A stretch of 64,000 nucleotides of DNA from Levilactobacillus wangkuiensis (GTDB taxonomy: Bacteria > Bacillota > Bacilli > Lactobacillales > Lactobacillaceae). The DNA lies in the NCBI RefSeq assembly GCF_016861605.1, contig NZ_BOLM01000005.1, positions 1 to 64,000 of the forward strand, written 5' to 3'. Positions 1-8,866 of this stretch are shown in pieces (position 1 is the stretch's first letter; each line of letters opens with the position of its first letter). A program made the translations under genes and the position numbers. The notes under the pieces were generated by a model. It was given only the letters and a program-made list of their open reading frames with translations. It was not told where the DNA came from and did not search any database.

Positions 1-82
1 CACAGGTCTTCAAGAACATGCATCCGGTTATGCTTACGCCTTACTGTCCTGTGTTGCACTTGATTTGACAATTGGGGATTAT
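1..82. mobile_element. Probable right end of an IS30-family element (remnant)
   Basis: The segment ends in TGTTGCACTTGATTTGACAA, which resembles the terminal repeat and transposase tail of IS30-type elements of lactobacilli. One plus-strand frame reads ...PVLHLI then stop at about position 66, a typical IS30 transposase ending. It abuts directly the middle of a short-chain dehydrogenase reading frame at about 79-82. Only the last ~80 bp lie in the window, so the family call comes from the end sequence alone. Confidence 0.45.
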
Positions 83-651
83 TTATAAAACAAGACGTCT
101 CTGATGAAGATGACTGGGAACACTTGATGGATAAGGTACAAGAACAGTATGGAACTTTAGATATTTTAGTTAATAATGCAGGGGTAGTGCCTTCGGTAAA
201 GCCAATTACTGAAATTACAACCGCTGATTTTAAAAAGCGATTAGACGTTAACCTAACCGGGACTTTCTTTGGTACGAAATATGGTATGAATCTCATGAAA
301 AATCATGGTGGGTCTATTGTGAACATTTCATCGTTAGGAGGTCTTCGGGGGATCGCAACCGCTGCCGACTATTGCGCGACTAAAGGTGGTGTACGGTTAA
401 TGTCTAAGGCAGCTGCGTTAGATGCAGCGGATAATCATTTTAACGTAAGAGTAAATACAGTTCACCCTGGTTACATTAAAACTGCAATGACACCCGAGGC
501 CGGTCGTCAGATGATGGCGAATGCAACACCAATTGGGCGTATGGGAAGCCCTAAGGAAATTGCGGATACAGTTGTTTTTCTGGCATCCGAGGAGTCTTCG
601 TTCATTACAGGAACCGAATTGGCTGTTGATGGTGGGTTAACGGCTCGTTAA
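82..651 (+). pseudogene. Short-chain dehydrogenase/reductase, 5'-truncated (R-specific alcohol dehydrogenase-like)
   Basis: The frame is open from position 64 and matches classical SDR proteins from the segment FIKQDVSDEDDW onward. It then shows NNAG, the catalytic serine in NISS, the YxxxK pair in DYCATKGG, VNTVHPGYIKT, and the family C-terminus VDGGLTAR. The N-terminal Rossmann strand and the TGxxxGxG cofactor motif (roughly the first 60 residues) are missing, replaced by the IS-like end. A TTG or ATG at 124/127 could in principle start a 174-175 residue protein, but it would lack the NAD(P)-binding motif. Overall it resembles lactobacillar R-specific alcohol dehydrogenases, which reduce ketones with NADPH or NADH. 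Most likely inactive. Confidence 0.75.
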
Positions 652-666
652 ATTTTTGAGAGAAAA

Positions 667-706
667 TAAAGTCCTTATCAGATTTTTTCTGATAGGGACT
701 TTTTAT
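667..706 (+). terminator. Intrinsic terminator after the SDR remnant
   Basis: AAAGTCC-TATCAGA pairs with TCTGATA-GGACTTT around a T-rich loop and is followed by a T run. Confidence 0.85.
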
Positions 707-774
707 GTCTATATTTTAGCTAAGAGGTAAGGATGATAAGATAAGTGAACGTGAGTTAAACCCGTGTCAGCCGC

Positions 775-939
775 AGGGGTGGTTAAAATGAGCTTAGCCG
801 TGGGAGTTGTCTTAGCGGTTTACCGCTTAGGCAACTGATACCTTTGAGACTCGTTTTTTGAGGCTCAAAGTAAGCTCGGAGACCGCTCTTTGGCTTCGGG
901 CGTTCGCCCACAGCGTTCCGGTTCATTTTAACCACCCCG
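775..939 (+). repeat. Structured intergenic repeat, subtype 2, copy a
   Basis: The closing helix GGGTGGTTAAAATGA near 777-791 pairs perfectly with TCATTTTAACCACCC near 923-937. Inside are three hairpins in order: CTTAGCGG/CCGCTTAG, CTTTGAG/CTCAAAG, and CGGAG/CTTCG around the loop ACCGCTCTTTGG. The second copy (61107-61264) has the same layout with different but still complementary arms. It lies between the end of the SDR remnant and the 3' end of the convergent kinase-like gene. Confidence 0.8.
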
Positions 940-951
940 GAGGCGAAAGTT

Positions 952-1794
952 TTAACCCCGTGAAAGAACTTCATCGACCGCGCCACCATACGTTTCTCCA
1001 AACAAATTCAAATGGGCCAACAAGTAATACAGCTGGTAGTGGGCTAAGCGGTCCGTATATCCCGCCGCAAACGGATAGGCATCCGTGTAGCCGCGGTAGA
1101 AGTCGGCAGAGAAGCCACCAAAGATGGTGGTCATGGCGATATCAAACTCGCGGTCGCCGTATAGGACGTCGGGGTCAATCAGCGTTGGGGTGCCATCGGC
1201 GGTAAACAGGTAGTTGCCCGACCACAAGTCGCCGTGTAACAGGGATGGCGTGATTTGCCGGTCCTGGTTCTCGGTGATGATGTGTTGACGGACCCGGTCG
1301 TAAGCGACCTGGCGCTGGTCGTTCCACAGGTGATGGGACTGTGCCCGTTTCACCAACGGATCGAGGCGTTGCTGGAGATAAAAGGTCGTCCAATCCGTTT
1401 GCCAATCATTGTGCTTAGGGAGCTTGCCGACGAGGTTGTCCTGGTCAAAGCCAAATTTCGGGGCCGTGACTTGGTGAACACGCGCGACGGCTTGGCCCAG
1501 CTGGTACTGACTCCCATGACCGGTCTCCAGAAATTCCAGGACCAGGTAGGCGTCGCCGTCAATGTTGCCGGTGGCTAGCACGTCCGGCACGTTCACGGCT
1601 TGACCGAGCGCCTTGAGCCCGGCAACCTCGTGGCTGTAAAAGCTGGCCGGCGTTTGCGGTTGAACTAACAAGAAGGCGGGACCCTCTGCTGTAGTCAGGC
1701 GGTAGGCGAGATTGATGTCGCCGCCGGAAACCGGGGTCGCCGCGCTAACTTTGGGGAGTGGCAATTGGGCCAACCAAGCTTGTGTGAGTGTCAT
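952..1794 (-). CDS. Fructosamine kinase family protein
   Basis: A 280-residue protein of the fructosamine/ketosamine-3-kinase family, a protein-kinase-like fold close to aminoglycoside and choline kinases. Visible features are the nucleotide-loop region around residues 22-45, the family segment with LVGKLPKHNDW at about 121-131, the catalytic loop HGDLWSGN at 187-194 and the metal-binding IDPDVLYGDRE at 206-216. Family members phosphorylate ketoamine adducts of sugars on amines or proteins so that they break down; the bacterial substrate here is not shown. The length is normal. It runs back-to-back with the upstream amidase gene (24 bp gap) and probably shares its transcript. Confidence 0.85.
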   Translation of the reverse strand: MTLTQAWLAQLPLPKVSAATPVSGGDINLAYRLTTAEGPAFLLVQPQTPASFYSHEVAGLKALGQAVNVPDVLATGNIDGDAYLVLEFLETGHGSQYQLGQAVARVHQVTAPKFGFDQDNLVGKLPKHNDWQTDWTTFYLQQRLDPLVKRAQSHHLWNDQRQVAYDRVRQHIITENQDRQITPSLLHGDLWSGNYLFTADGTPTLIDPDVLYGDREFDIAMTTIFGGFSADFYRGYTDAYPFAAGYTDRLAHYQLYYLLAHLNLFGETYGGAVDEVLSRG

Positions 1795-1818
1795 AGACGA
1801 AGATCTTCTTTCTAAAAA

Positions 1819-2670
1819 TTAAGAGGCTGCTTGAAAATACTTGCTGAGGCCGGCGACCACGCGAGTAGCCACGGCCTTTTGGTAACTGGTGCTACGGATG
1901 TAGCTAAAGTCCTTCTTGGTGTTGATGTAGCCCATTTCCAGAAGCAACGATGGCCGGTTGTTATCCCGAATGACTTCAAAGTTGCCGTACTTGACGCCCC
2001 GGTTGGTTAGGCCCAGGTCGTCCATCTGACTGTTGACGTCGGTGGCTAATTCATACGAGGTATCATGGTGATAATAGTAGGTCGTCGTTCCGGAACCGAG
2101 GTTGTCCGCGGGGGCCGAATCAAAGTGAAAACTGATGAAGGCACTGGCCTGATCCGTGTTGGCAAGGGCGGGGCGGTCGGCTAGGCTGACGGTCTTGTCG
2201 CTGTCACGGGTCATGATGACGTGGGCACCACGGGCGCGGAGTTGCTTGGCAACCTGTTGGGCCATGGCTAACGTGTACGTTTTCTCGTCATGGTTCTGGT
2301 CAATGGAGAGGGCGCCAGAATCGCTGCCCCCGTGACCGGGATCCAGGACGATGGTGGCTTCCGACAGGGCGGTGGCGCGTTTCAGGTTACCCGGGTGTTG
2401 GACCAACCAGCTAGCGACCCAGCCGAAGTGGTTCTGACTGTCGCGCACGTGGTACCAGTTATCTTTTTCACCTAAAATGGTCAAGCGACTGTCTTTTTTA
2501 ACCTTGTGGGTGACAGAATAGGTCAGGCCGGGGCCGGTCCGCAGGTTAATATTGCTGACGGTCGCGATGACGGAATTGTGCTGGATAAAGGCAAAAATCA
2601 AGCCTCCAGCGACTAAGAGAATGATCAGTCCGGTGACCAAGCCGGGCCAGTTGCGAGGTTTAAAATGCAT
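1819..2670 (-). CDS. N-acetylmuramoyl-L-alanine amidase with SH3b domain
   Basis: A 283-residue secreted or membrane-anchored cell-wall hydrolase. Residues 10-29 form one hydrophobic segment, serving as anchor or signal. Residues ~33-92 are a bacterial SH3 domain (NLRTGPG, WYHVRDSQNHFGWV) that binds wall material. From ~105 comes an Amidase_3 domain with the zinc site DPGHGG at 110-115, a second histidine in ISFHFDS and the catalytic glutamate in LLLEMGYINT. It cleaves the bond between N-acetylmuramic acid and L-alanine. In many lactobacilli this gene sits next to hisS, as here, divergently transcribed. Confidence 0.93.
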   Translation of the reverse strand: MHFKPRNWPGLVTGLIILLVAGGLIFAFIQHNSVIATVSNINLRTGPGLTYSVTHKVKKDSRLTILGEKDNWYHVRDSQNHFGWVASWLVQHPGNLKRATALSEATIVLDPGHGGSDSGALSIDQNHDEKTYTLAMAQQVAKQLRARGAHVIMTRDSDKTVSLADRPALANTDQASAFISFHFDSAPADNLGSGTTTYYYHHDTSYELATDVNSQMDDLGLTNRGVKYGNFEVIRDNNRPSLLLEMGYINTKKDFSYIRSTSYQKAVATRVVAGLSKYFQAAS

Positions 2671-2793
2671 GTGACGGTCTCCTTTAGTAAATTAGTTTTT
2701 ATTATACCACGGCGAGTGAAAATGCTTGTTAGAATCCCGTTAAGATATGGCCAAGACCGCTTTCAGCAATCACGTAAAGCTTTGGTAACCACC

Positions 2794-2822
2794 TTGACTT
2801 TTCCCCCAATTTTCAGTATTCT
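2794..2822 (+). promoter_or_regulatory. Promoter of hisS-aspS
   Basis: TTGACT at 2794-2799, a 17-bp spacer and TATTCT at 2817-2822, directly upstream of the T-box leader. Confidence 0.65.
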
Positions 2823-2834
2823 TAGGAAGAATAA

Positions 2835-3042
2835 AATAGATTGCCCATGAGAAAGATTAGTAAGAGAATGCCCGTTATCAGAGAGGTCGCGTTGCTGGGA
2901 GCGACTAACGGTGTAACTTTGAAGACACTTTTGAGGCTAATGACGCTCGTCGTCATTCGTTTGCAACGTTATCCTGCAGAGAAATTTAAAAGGTGGTACC
3001 GTGCATACCTGCGCCCTTGTCTATTGACAGGGGCGTTTTTTA
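2835..3042 (+). promoter_or_regulatory. T-box leader of hisS-aspS
   Basis: The leader carries the Stem I pattern (AGAGAGGTCGCG...GGGAGCGAC), the T-box bulge core AGGTGGTACCGTG at about 2990-3003, and a terminator hairpin GCGCCCTTGTC/GACAGGGGCG followed by a T run (3010-3041). Uncharged tRNA pairing with the T-box sequence would favour the antiterminator and let transcription into hisS-aspS continue. The candidate specifier region reads GACAC, so both GAC (Asp) and CAC (His) can be read and I cannot decide which is used. Confidence 0.9.
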
Positions 3043-3073
3043 TTTTCTGTGGGTGCAGGAAGGGAGAATGCTC

Positions 3074-4369
3074 ATGCGTTATCAACGACCAAAGGGAACG
3101 GCGGACATCTTACCAGGGGACTCAGAAACCTGGCAGTTCGTCGAGGCCACCGCGCGCCAGTTGTTTGCTAATTACCGCTTCAAAGAAATTCGGACGCCAA
3201 TGTTTGAAAACTTTGAAGTCTTTTCACGGACTTCCGGGGATACCTCGGACATCGTGACCAAGGAAATGTATGACTTTAAGGATAAGGGGGATCGACACTT
3301 ATCCTTGCGGCCAGAAGGAACGGCCGGTGTGGTTCGGGCATTTGTTGAAAATAAACTTTACGGCCCCGAAACGCAGAAGCCTTACAAGGTCTACTACATG
3401 GGCCCGATGTTCCGTTACGAACGGCCCCAATCAGGTCGGCAACGGCAATTCCACCAAATCGGGGTGGAAGCCTTCGGTAGTGACGCGCCCGAACTGGACG
3501 TCGAAGTCATTGCTTTAGGGATGAACCTGCTGAGCAAGCTGGGTCTGAGCCACTTACGGTTAGCGTTAAACACGTTGGGTGACAAGCCTAGCCGAGACGC
3601 TTACCGTCAAGCTCTGATCGACTTCTTGGAGCCCCACTTTGATGAACTGAGTGACGACTCCAAGGTCCGTTTACACAAGAACCCACTGCGGGTCCTCGAC
3701 AGTAAAGACAAGCACGACCAAGAAATCGTGGCCGATGCACCGTCTATCCTGGACTTCCTGACGCCGGAAGCCACGGCCCACTTTGACCAAGTCAAGGCGA
3801 GCCTGGATGCTTTAGGCATCGACTATGACGTCGACGCCACCATGGTGCGGGGGTTGGATTACTACAACCACACCATCTTTGAAATCATGGCCGACTCACC
3901 GGCCTTAGGTGAAGGCTACACGACCGTCTTGGCCGGTGGCCGGTACAACGGGTTGGTCGCTGAGCTGGGTGGTCCTGACATGTCCGGTGTCGGCTTTGGT
4001 CTGGGCGTTGAACGCCTGGTCTTACTGATGCAGGCCGAAAAGGTTGCCATTCCAAATGATCACCCCTTAGACGTTTACGTCGTGGGTATCGGTGACCAAA
4101 CGTCCTTAGAGACGTTGAAGCTGGTTCAGGCCATCCGGGCCGCTGGGTTGACCGCTGACCGTGATTACCTGAGCCGCAAGCCTAAGGCCCAGTTCAAGAC
4201 GGCTAACCGTTTGGATGCCGCCTACACCCTGACCATTGGGGACCAGGAATTAGCCGATCAAACGGCCAACCTGAAGTCCATGGCGACGGGTGAAGAAATC
4301 AGCGTGCCATTAGCTGACATTTATCAAGATTTTCAAAACGTCGTGGCAACCAAGTTCACGGCAAAATAA
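3074..4369 (+). CDS. hisS: Histidyl-tRNA synthetase
   Basis: Class II synthetase that charges tRNA-His; 431 residues from the chosen ATG at 3074. That start gives the family N-terminus [15 protein letters not shown] and sits 7 nt after AGGGAG. The ATG at 3068 is too close to the ribosome site and the frame upstream runs into the T-box terminator. Motif 2 is [13 protein letters not shown] with its arginine near 114. The histidine motif RGLDYYN lies at 259-265, GGRYNGL follows, and motif 3 is [13 protein letters not shown]. The C-terminal ~90 residues are the anticodon-binding domain. It is followed after 13 bp by aspS in one operon under the T-box. Confidence 0.97.
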   Translation: MRYQRPKGTADILPGDSETWQFVEATARQLFANYRFKEIRTPMFENFEVFSRTSGDTSDIVTKEMYDFKDKGDRHLSLRPEGTAGVVRAFVENKLYGPETQKPYKVYYMGPMFRYERPQSGRQRQFHQIGVEAFGSDAPELDVEVIALGMNLLSKLGLSHLRLALNTLGDKPSRDAYRQALIDFLEPHFDELSDDSKVRLHKNPLRVLDSKDKHDQEIVADAPSILDFLTPEATAHFDQVKASLDALGIDYDVDATMVRGLDYYNHTIFEIMADSPALGEGYTTVLAGGRYNGLVAELGGPDMSGVGFGLGVERLVLLMQAEKVAIPNDHPLDVYVVGIGDQTSLETLKLVQAIRAAGLTADRDYLSRKPKAQFKTANRLDAAYTLTIGDQELADQTANLKSMATGEEISVPLADIYQDFQNVVATKFTAK

Positions 4370-4382
4370 AAGAGGGAAAGAC

Positions 4383-6182
4383 ATGGAAAAGAATTTGAAA
4401 CGCACCACGTATGCCGGTTTAGTCGACGAACAATATCTCGACCAAACTGTTGTCTTAAAGGGTTGGGTGCAAAAGCGCCGGAACCTGGGTGGCCTGATCT
4501 TTATCGATCTGCGCGACCGCGAAGGCATTGTGCAATTGGTCTTCAGTGAAGAATACGACAAGGACTCTCTGGAAGTCGCTGAACATTTACGGAGCGAATA
4601 CGTCATCGAAGTGCAAGGTCAAGTCGTTGCACGGACGCCTAAAGAAGTTAACCCCGACATGAAGACGGGGAAGGTTGAAGTCCGGGTCACCGGCATCAAC
4701 CTGCTGAACAAGTCCAAGGAATTACCATTTGAAATTAAGGATGGCGTGAACGCCTCTGACGATTTGCGGTTACAATACCGTTACCTGGACTTACGTCGCC
4801 CAGAAATGCAAAAGGGCTTGTTACTGCGGAACCGGATCGTCCAATCCGTTCACAGCTACTTTGATCAAAACGGCTTCATCGACATTGAAACGCCAGACTT
4901 GACCAAGTCCACGCCAGAAGGGGCCCGGGACTACCTGGTGCCTTCACGGATCTACCCAGGGCACTTCTACGCCTTGCCACAATCCCCACAATTGTTTAAG
5001 CAATTGCTGATGGGTTCTGGCTTTGACCGGTACTACCAAATTGCCCGTTGCTTCCGTGACGAAGATTTGCGTGGGGACCGTCAACCTGAATTTACCCAGA
5101 TTGACTTGGAAACGTCCTTCTTAACGGCCGAGGAAATCCAAGACCTGACTGAAGGCCTGATTGCCAAAGTTATGAAGGATACGTTAAACGTTGATGTCAA
5201 GCTGCCATTCGAACGGATGGACTGGGACGATTCCATGGCGCGCTTTGGGACCGATCAACCGGACGTGCGTTTCGGGATGGAATTAAAGGACCTGTCTGCC
5301 ATCATGGCCAACACCGACTTTAAAGTCTTCTCTGGTGCCGTTGCTGACGGCGGCCAAGTTAAGGCTATCGCCGTTCCTGGTGGTGCTGACAAGTACAGCC
5401 GGAAGGACATCGACAAGTACGGCCAATACATCGAACGCTTCGGTGCTAAGGGCTTGGCTTGGATGAAGGTCACCGACGACGGCTTCAGCGGTCCTATCGC
5501 GAAGTTCTTCAAGGAAGGCGACTGGTTCAAGCAGATCACCGAAGCTACCGGTGCCAAGAGTGGCGACCTGTTGCTGTTCGCTGCTGATTCCAAGCGCGTG
5601 GTTGCCCAAACGTTGGGTTACCTGCGGGTTGCTATCGCCAAGGAACAAGACATGATCGACCAAAACAAGTGGGCCTTCCTCTGGATCGTCAACTGGCCAT
5701 TGTTCGACTACGATGTCGACTTGAAGCGGTGGGTTCCTGCCCATCACCCATTCACGATGCCTGCTGAAGGGGATGCGCACTACCTGAACGACGGCGAAGA
5801 CCCACACAAGGCCTACGCCCAAAGTTACGACATCATCTTAAACGGTTTGGAATTAGGTGGGGGCTCCATCCGGATCCACACCCGTGAACTCCAAATGAAG
5901 ATGTTGAAGGCCTTAGGCTTTACGCCAGAACGTGCTGAAAAGCAATTTGGTTTCTTACTAAAGGCCTTGGATTACGGGTTCCCGCCTCATGGTGGTCTGG
6001 CCATTGGGTTGGATCGGTTTGCCCGCTTGCTGGCTAAGCGCGACAACATCCGCGACGTGATTGCCTTCCCTAAGAACTCGAAGGCCACGGAACCAATGAC
6101 CGAAGCCCCATCTGTGGTTGCTGACAAGCAATTGCTGGACCTGGACTTACTCGTCGCCAAAAAAGACGAAACGGAAGAATAA
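4383..6182 (+). CDS. aspS: Aspartyl-tRNA synthetase
   Basis: Class IIb synthetase of 599 residues, full length for the bacterial family. It has an N-terminal OB-fold anticodon domain (~1-110, with [22 protein letters not shown]), motif 2 [18 protein letters not shown] near 225, the bacterial insertion domain in the middle (~280-430) and motif 3 [14 protein letters not shown] near 535-550. It charges tRNA-Asp. The start ATG follows GAGGGAAAG at good spacing. Cotranscribed with hisS. Whether the enzyme also charges tRNA-Asn depends on a gatCAB system not seen in this window. Confidence 0.97.
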   Translation: MEKNLKRTTYAGLVDEQYLDQTVVLKGWVQKRRNLGGLIFIDLRDREGIVQLVFSEEYDKDSLEVAEHLRSEYVIEVQGQVVARTPKEVNPDMKTGKVEVRVTGINLLNKSKELPFEIKDGVNASDDLRLQYRYLDLRRPEMQKGLLLRNRIVQSVHSYFDQNGFIDIETPDLTKSTPEGARDYLVPSRIYPGHFYALPQSPQLFKQLLMGSGFDRYYQIARCFRDEDLRGDRQPEFTQIDLETSFLTAEEIQDLTEGLIAKVMKDTLNVDVKLPFERMDWDDSMARFGTDQPDVRFGMELKDLSAIMANTDFKVFSGAVADGGQVKAIAVPGGADKYSRKDIDKYGQYIERFGAKGLAWMKVTDDGFSGPIAKFFKEGDWFKQITEATGAKSGDLLLFAADSKRVVAQTLGYLRVAIAKEQDMIDQNKWAFLWIVNWPLFDYDVDLKRWVPAHHPFTMPAEGDAHYLNDGEDPHKAYAQSYDIILNGLELGGGSIRIHTRELQMKMLKALGFTPERAEKQFGFLLKALDYGFPPHGGLAIGLDRFARLLAKRDNIRDVIAFPKNSKATEPMTEAPSVVADKQLLDLDLLVAKKDETEE

Positions 6183-6200
6183 GCAATTCGCGGATAGTCG

Positions 6201-6386
6201 CCTGCGATAGCTAGGCATTCCGCCTGTGGGGTCCACCCGAAGCCAAAAAGCGGTCTTCGGGTTCGACTTGAAGCCTGACCTAAACCGTCAGTCTCCAAGG
6301 TCGACCAGTCACGTAAGCCGGCACAAAACGCCGACTAACGTGACACGCACAGGTCTCCATGCCTAGCCGTCTCCGGCTATCGCAAA
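6201..6386 (-). repeat. Structured intergenic repeat, divergent subtype-1 copy
   Basis: Read on the minus strand this has the common layout. The closing helix is made of two arms, CTATCGC/GCGATAG (6377-6383 with 6204-6210) and ATGCCTA/TAGGCAT (6359-6365 with 6212-6218). Hairpin A is GTCACGT/ACGTGAC with an inner GTCGGC/GCCGGC pairing (6308-6344). Hairpin B contains CTGAC/GTCAG (6275-6291). Hairpin C is ACCCGAAG/CTTCGGGT (6235-6262) around ACCGCTTTTTGG. Its primary sequence differs widely from the other copies but every arm is still paired. Confidence 0.7.
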
Positions 6387-6460
6387 TGGCTTAAGCTTCG
6401 GTTAGTTTGGTGGTAGTCATCTGTTTGATTTCTGCCGAGTCTAAACAAAAACAGTTTATA

Positions 6461-6508
6461 CGGGACTCATCCTTACCCTTGAGGTAGGTGATGAGTCCCG
6501 TTTTTTTG
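6461..6508 (+). terminator. Intrinsic terminator of hisS-aspS
   Basis: CGGGACTCATC pairs with GATGAGTCCCG, followed by a run of seven T. It lies 280 bp after aspS, beyond the structured repeat, so the repeat would be carried in the 3' UTR of the operon. Confidence 0.85.
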
Positions 6509-6800
6509 ATTAGGTTGGAGGTGTTATACTTCAACTGTAAATTCGTCAGTTAAATAGAAGGGGCACTTATTAGAGAAAGGGAATACATCGATTCAACCCA
6601 TTGTCAAAATAAATAATCCCTGTCAGTGACCAGAGGTGGGCCAAGATGGACAGCTGGGTCGGTGGTCTTAACTGCGCTGGGGATGATTTGGCAAGTATTG
6701 ACTGGATGCTGGCCGCTTTGTAGTGATAGTTATGTGGCGTGACAGTTTCGGCAAATGTAATGAAGGTAAAACCACTGGCAGAAAATTAGTGGCAAGTCTG
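6509..6800. other. Intergenic stretch with a repeat fragment and no gene
   Basis: No reading frame with a ribosome site is visible. About 6630-6665 carries only the 5' ~40 bp of the dispersed repeat (GTGACCAGAGGTGGGCCAAG onward), which then loses similarity. A weak TTATAC box lies near 6523-6528. Otherwise nothing is recognised. Confidence 0.5.
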
Positions 6801-6990
6801 AGTGACCAGAGGCGGATCAAGGTGATCAGCTGTGTCGGCGTTGTTGGCTGGGGTTCTTTCCCAGCCTAGAACGTGGGACGACCTTGGAAACTCACGAACC
6901 TCAGTGAGGTTTCAAGTCGAGGTGGAAGACCGCTTCTCAGGCTGGAACCGGGCCCCACAGCAGGGCACCTTGAATCCGCCGCCGGGAACG
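6801..6990 (+). repeat. Structured intergenic repeat, subtype 1 (copy upstream of msrA)
   Basis: The closing helix has three blocks: GGCGGAT/ATCCGCC (6811-6817 with 6974-6980), AAGGTG/CACCTT (6819-6824 with 6966-6971) and GCTGTG/CACAGC (6829-6834 with 6956-6961). Hairpin A is GGCTGGG/CCCAGCC (6846-6866). Hairpin B has outer CTTG/CAAG and inner CTCAC/GTGAG (6883-6916). Hairpin C has the conserved loop ACCGCTTCTCAGG. The element starts AGTGACCAGAG and ends GCCGGGAACG. Confidence 0.85.
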
Positions 6991-7025
6991 TGAAGCTTCG
7001 CTAAGTAATTTTTCAGGCCAAGGGG

Positions 7026-7054
7026 TTGACCCATTGGTGAAAAAGCGGTGTAAT
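7026..7054 (+). promoter_or_regulatory. Promoter of msrA
   Basis: TTGACC at 7026-7031, a 17-bp spacer and TGTAAT at 7049-7054. It lies downstream of the structured repeat, so the repeat is not in this leader. Confidence 0.6.
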
Positions 7055-7080
7055 TGATAACATTAGAAAATGGAGTGATT

Positions 7081-7611
7081 ATGATGAGTGAAATTGAAAC
7101 GGCAACATTTGCTGGTGGCTGTTTTTGGTGCATGGTCCGGCCATTTGATACCTTCCCGGGGATTCAAAAAGTGCTGTCTGGCTACACCGGTGGGACCGTT
7201 GCGAACCCAACCTATGAACAGGTGAAGAGCCAAACGACCGGGCACACCGAGGCCGTGAAAATCTGGTTTGACCCCAGCGTGGTGAGCTATCGGCAATTGG
7301 TTGAGTTGTATTGGCAACAAACTGATCCGACCGACGATGCCGGGCAATTTCAGGACCGCGGCAGCAATTATCGACCCGTCATCTTCGTCAATAGCGCGGA
7401 GCAGGCCCAAATTGCCCGTGAGTCTCGTGATGCCTTACAACAACGTGAACAGTTCGACAAGCCTATCGTGACGCAGATTCAGGTCGTTCAACCCTTCTAT
7501 CCGGCGGAAGAACGTCACCAACAATTCTATCAGAAGAATCCGGAACGCATGGCGCAAGAAGAAGCCGGCGGTCGTGAAGCATTTATCAAGCAACATTGGC
7601 AAAAAGATTAG
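7081..7611 (+). CDS. msrA: Peptide-methionine (S)-S-oxide reductase
   Basis: Cytosolic repair enzyme that reduces the S form of methionine sulfoxide in proteins, using thioredoxin. It has 176 residues from the ATG at 7081; ATG 7084 is equally possible, both follow TGGAGTG, and the upstream in-frame codons overlap the -10 box. The family signature GGCFWC lies at residues 12-17 with the catalytic cysteine at 14. Further conserved segments are [52 protein letters not shown] and the C-terminal [14 protein letters not shown]. No MsrB domain is fused and none is adjacent. Confidence 0.95.
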   Translation: MMSEIETATFAGGCFWCMVRPFDTFPGIQKVLSGYTGGTVANPTYEQVKSQTTGHTEAVKIWFDPSVVSYRQLVELYWQQTDPTDDAGQFQDRGSNYRPVIFVNSAEQAQIARESRDALQQREQFDKPIVTQIQVVQPFYPAEERHQQFYQKNPERMAQEEAGGREAFIKQHWQKD

Positions 7612-7657
7612 AAGTCGCTAAAAGCTGGCTTTTGCCGTGGCCGGAACGCTAATTAAA

Positions 7658-7666
7658 TGCTATACT
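7658..7666 (+). promoter_or_regulatory. Extended -10 promoter of the YitT-family gene
   Basis: TGC directly before TATACT gives an extended -10 box, about 55 bp before the start codon. No convincing -35 box is seen. Confidence 0.5.
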
Positions 7667-7721
7667 AAGCCGAGCATAGTGTGAAGTATGACAAAAAATA
7701 AGCGAGGTCGAGTATTAAATC

Positions 7722-8597
7722 ATGGATGATGTGCAGCAGTTGTTTAAACGGCATACCTATACGGCCAAGTTCTCCGTCGCGTTCTTCTACGGGGTTCTGG
7801 TGTCGATTGCGGTGAACTTTTTCTGGACGCCGGGACATATTTATTCTTCCGGGGTTACCGGGTTAGCACAGTTAGTCAACAGTTTAACGGCGGGGTTGGG
7901 GGCGTTTCACATCACGACGGCCCTCGGGCTGTTTCTGATCAACATTCCCATGTTTTTCCTAGCTTGGAAACAAATTGGTAAGTCTTTTACGGTCTTTACG
8001 TTCATTTGTGTTTTGTTCGCGTCCGTGATGATCCGGGTGATCCAACCGGTCCATTTGACCAGTGATCCCATCATCTGTGCTATTTTTGGTGGGGCGGTCA
8101 ACGGATTCGGGACCGGATTCGCCTTGAAAAATGGCATCTCAACCGGTGGGCTGGACATCATCGGTATCGTGCTCCGGCGCAAGACGGGCCGCAGCATGGG
8201 GACCATCAACATTGCCTTTAACAGTTTGATTGTCATCAGTGCCGGCTTCGTTTACGGCTGGCCATACGCACTGTATTCTGCGCTGGGCCTGTTCGTGAAC
8301 GCCAAGGTCATCGACATGACGTTTACCCGTCAACAGCGGATGCAGGTCATGGTCATTACCGACCGGCCGAAGACGGTGATCGACAGTATCCAAAACCATA
8401 TGCGGCGAGGAATTACGATTGTCCACGGCGCTGAGGGGGCCTACCGTCACGATGAGAAGACCATCTTGTTCACGGTCATCACGCGTTACGAAATGGATGC
8501 GCTGGAAACGGCGATGGAAGAGGCCGATCCAAAGGCCTTTGTCAGTATCTCGGATACGGTCAAGGTCCTGGGGCACTTCTACGAACCTAAGTGGTAA
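7722..8597 (+). CDS. YitT family membrane protein (DUF161 + DUF2179)
   Basis: A 291-residue integral membrane protein. About five to six hydrophobic segments span residues ~20-190 and include the repeated glycine-rich blocks of the family (GHIYSSGVTGLAQ, NGFGTGFALKNGISTGGLDIIG). A soluble C-terminal DUF2179 domain (~210-285, GITIVHGAEGAYRHDEKTIL, ADPKAFVSISDTVKVLG) follows. The transported substrate is unknown for the family. It stands alone, with a promoter before it and a terminator after it. Confidence 0.9.
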   Translation: MDDVQQLFKRHTYTAKFSVAFFYGVLVSIAVNFFWTPGHIYSSGVTGLAQLVNSLTAGLGAFHITTALGLFLINIPMFFLAWKQIGKSFTVFTFICVLFASVMIRVIQPVHLTSDPIICAIFGGAVNGFGTGFALKNGISTGGLDIIGIVLRRKTGRSMGTINIAFNSLIVISAGFVYGWPYALYSALGLFVNAKVIDMTFTRQQRMQVMVITDRPKTVIDSIQNHMRRGITIVHGAEGAYRHDEKTILFTVITRYEMDALETAMEEADPKAFVSISDTVKVLGHFYEPKW

Positions 8598-8606
8598 AGT
8601 TTACGG

Positions 8607-8635
8607 AAAGTCTGGACGAGGGTCCGGGCTTTTTT
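8607..8635 (+). terminator. Intrinsic terminator after the YitT-family gene
   Basis: AGTCTGGAC pairs with GTCCGGGCT across GAGG, followed by six T. Confidence 0.85.
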
Positions 8636-8693
8636 AATTCGTTAGCGCATTTCTGAGGCGAAGACGGTTGTATGCGGTGAGGCCGGTCCCGGG

Positions 8694-8775
8694 GCTCAAA
8701 GGCGAGGCGAAGGACCGCTCCTCAGGCCGGAGCCGTTCCCCACAGCAGGCCACCTTGAGCCCGCCGCCGGGAACG
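8694..8775 (+). repeat. 3' half of the structured intergenic repeat
   Basis: The segment contains GGACCGCTCCTCAGGCC (hairpin C loop), CCCCACAGCAGGCCACCTTG and the 3' end CCGCCGCCGGGAACG of the subtype-1 element. The 5' closing arm and hairpin A are missing or not recognisable upstream (8650-8693). This copy therefore cannot close the outer helix and looks decayed. Confidence 0.7.
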
Positions 8776-8866
8776 AGTGACCAGCAACTATTTTCAACGA
8801 CTGAAGGGGCAAAGTATTAAAGGTTCGTAAAATTCTCTAGGTTATCCCGGTAGATGTGGTATAATT

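Noticed and set aside
783-1205. Short open frames on both strands over the subtype-2 repeat
   Set aside because: They are explained by the palindromic repeat and by the antisense of the kinase-like gene.
2841-3257. 138-codon frame over the hisS leader
   Set aside because: It runs through the T-box and its terminator and then into hisS in the wrong frame.
5283-5822. 179-codon frame antisense to aspS
   Set aside because: A shadow frame of a strongly biased GC-rich gene; aspS motifs on the other strand are certain.
6912-7133. Minus-strand open frame of 73 codons over the structured repeat and msrA start
   Set aside because: Open frames of this sort recur in several repeat copies because the repeat is GC-rich; they have no ribosome site and no family similarity.
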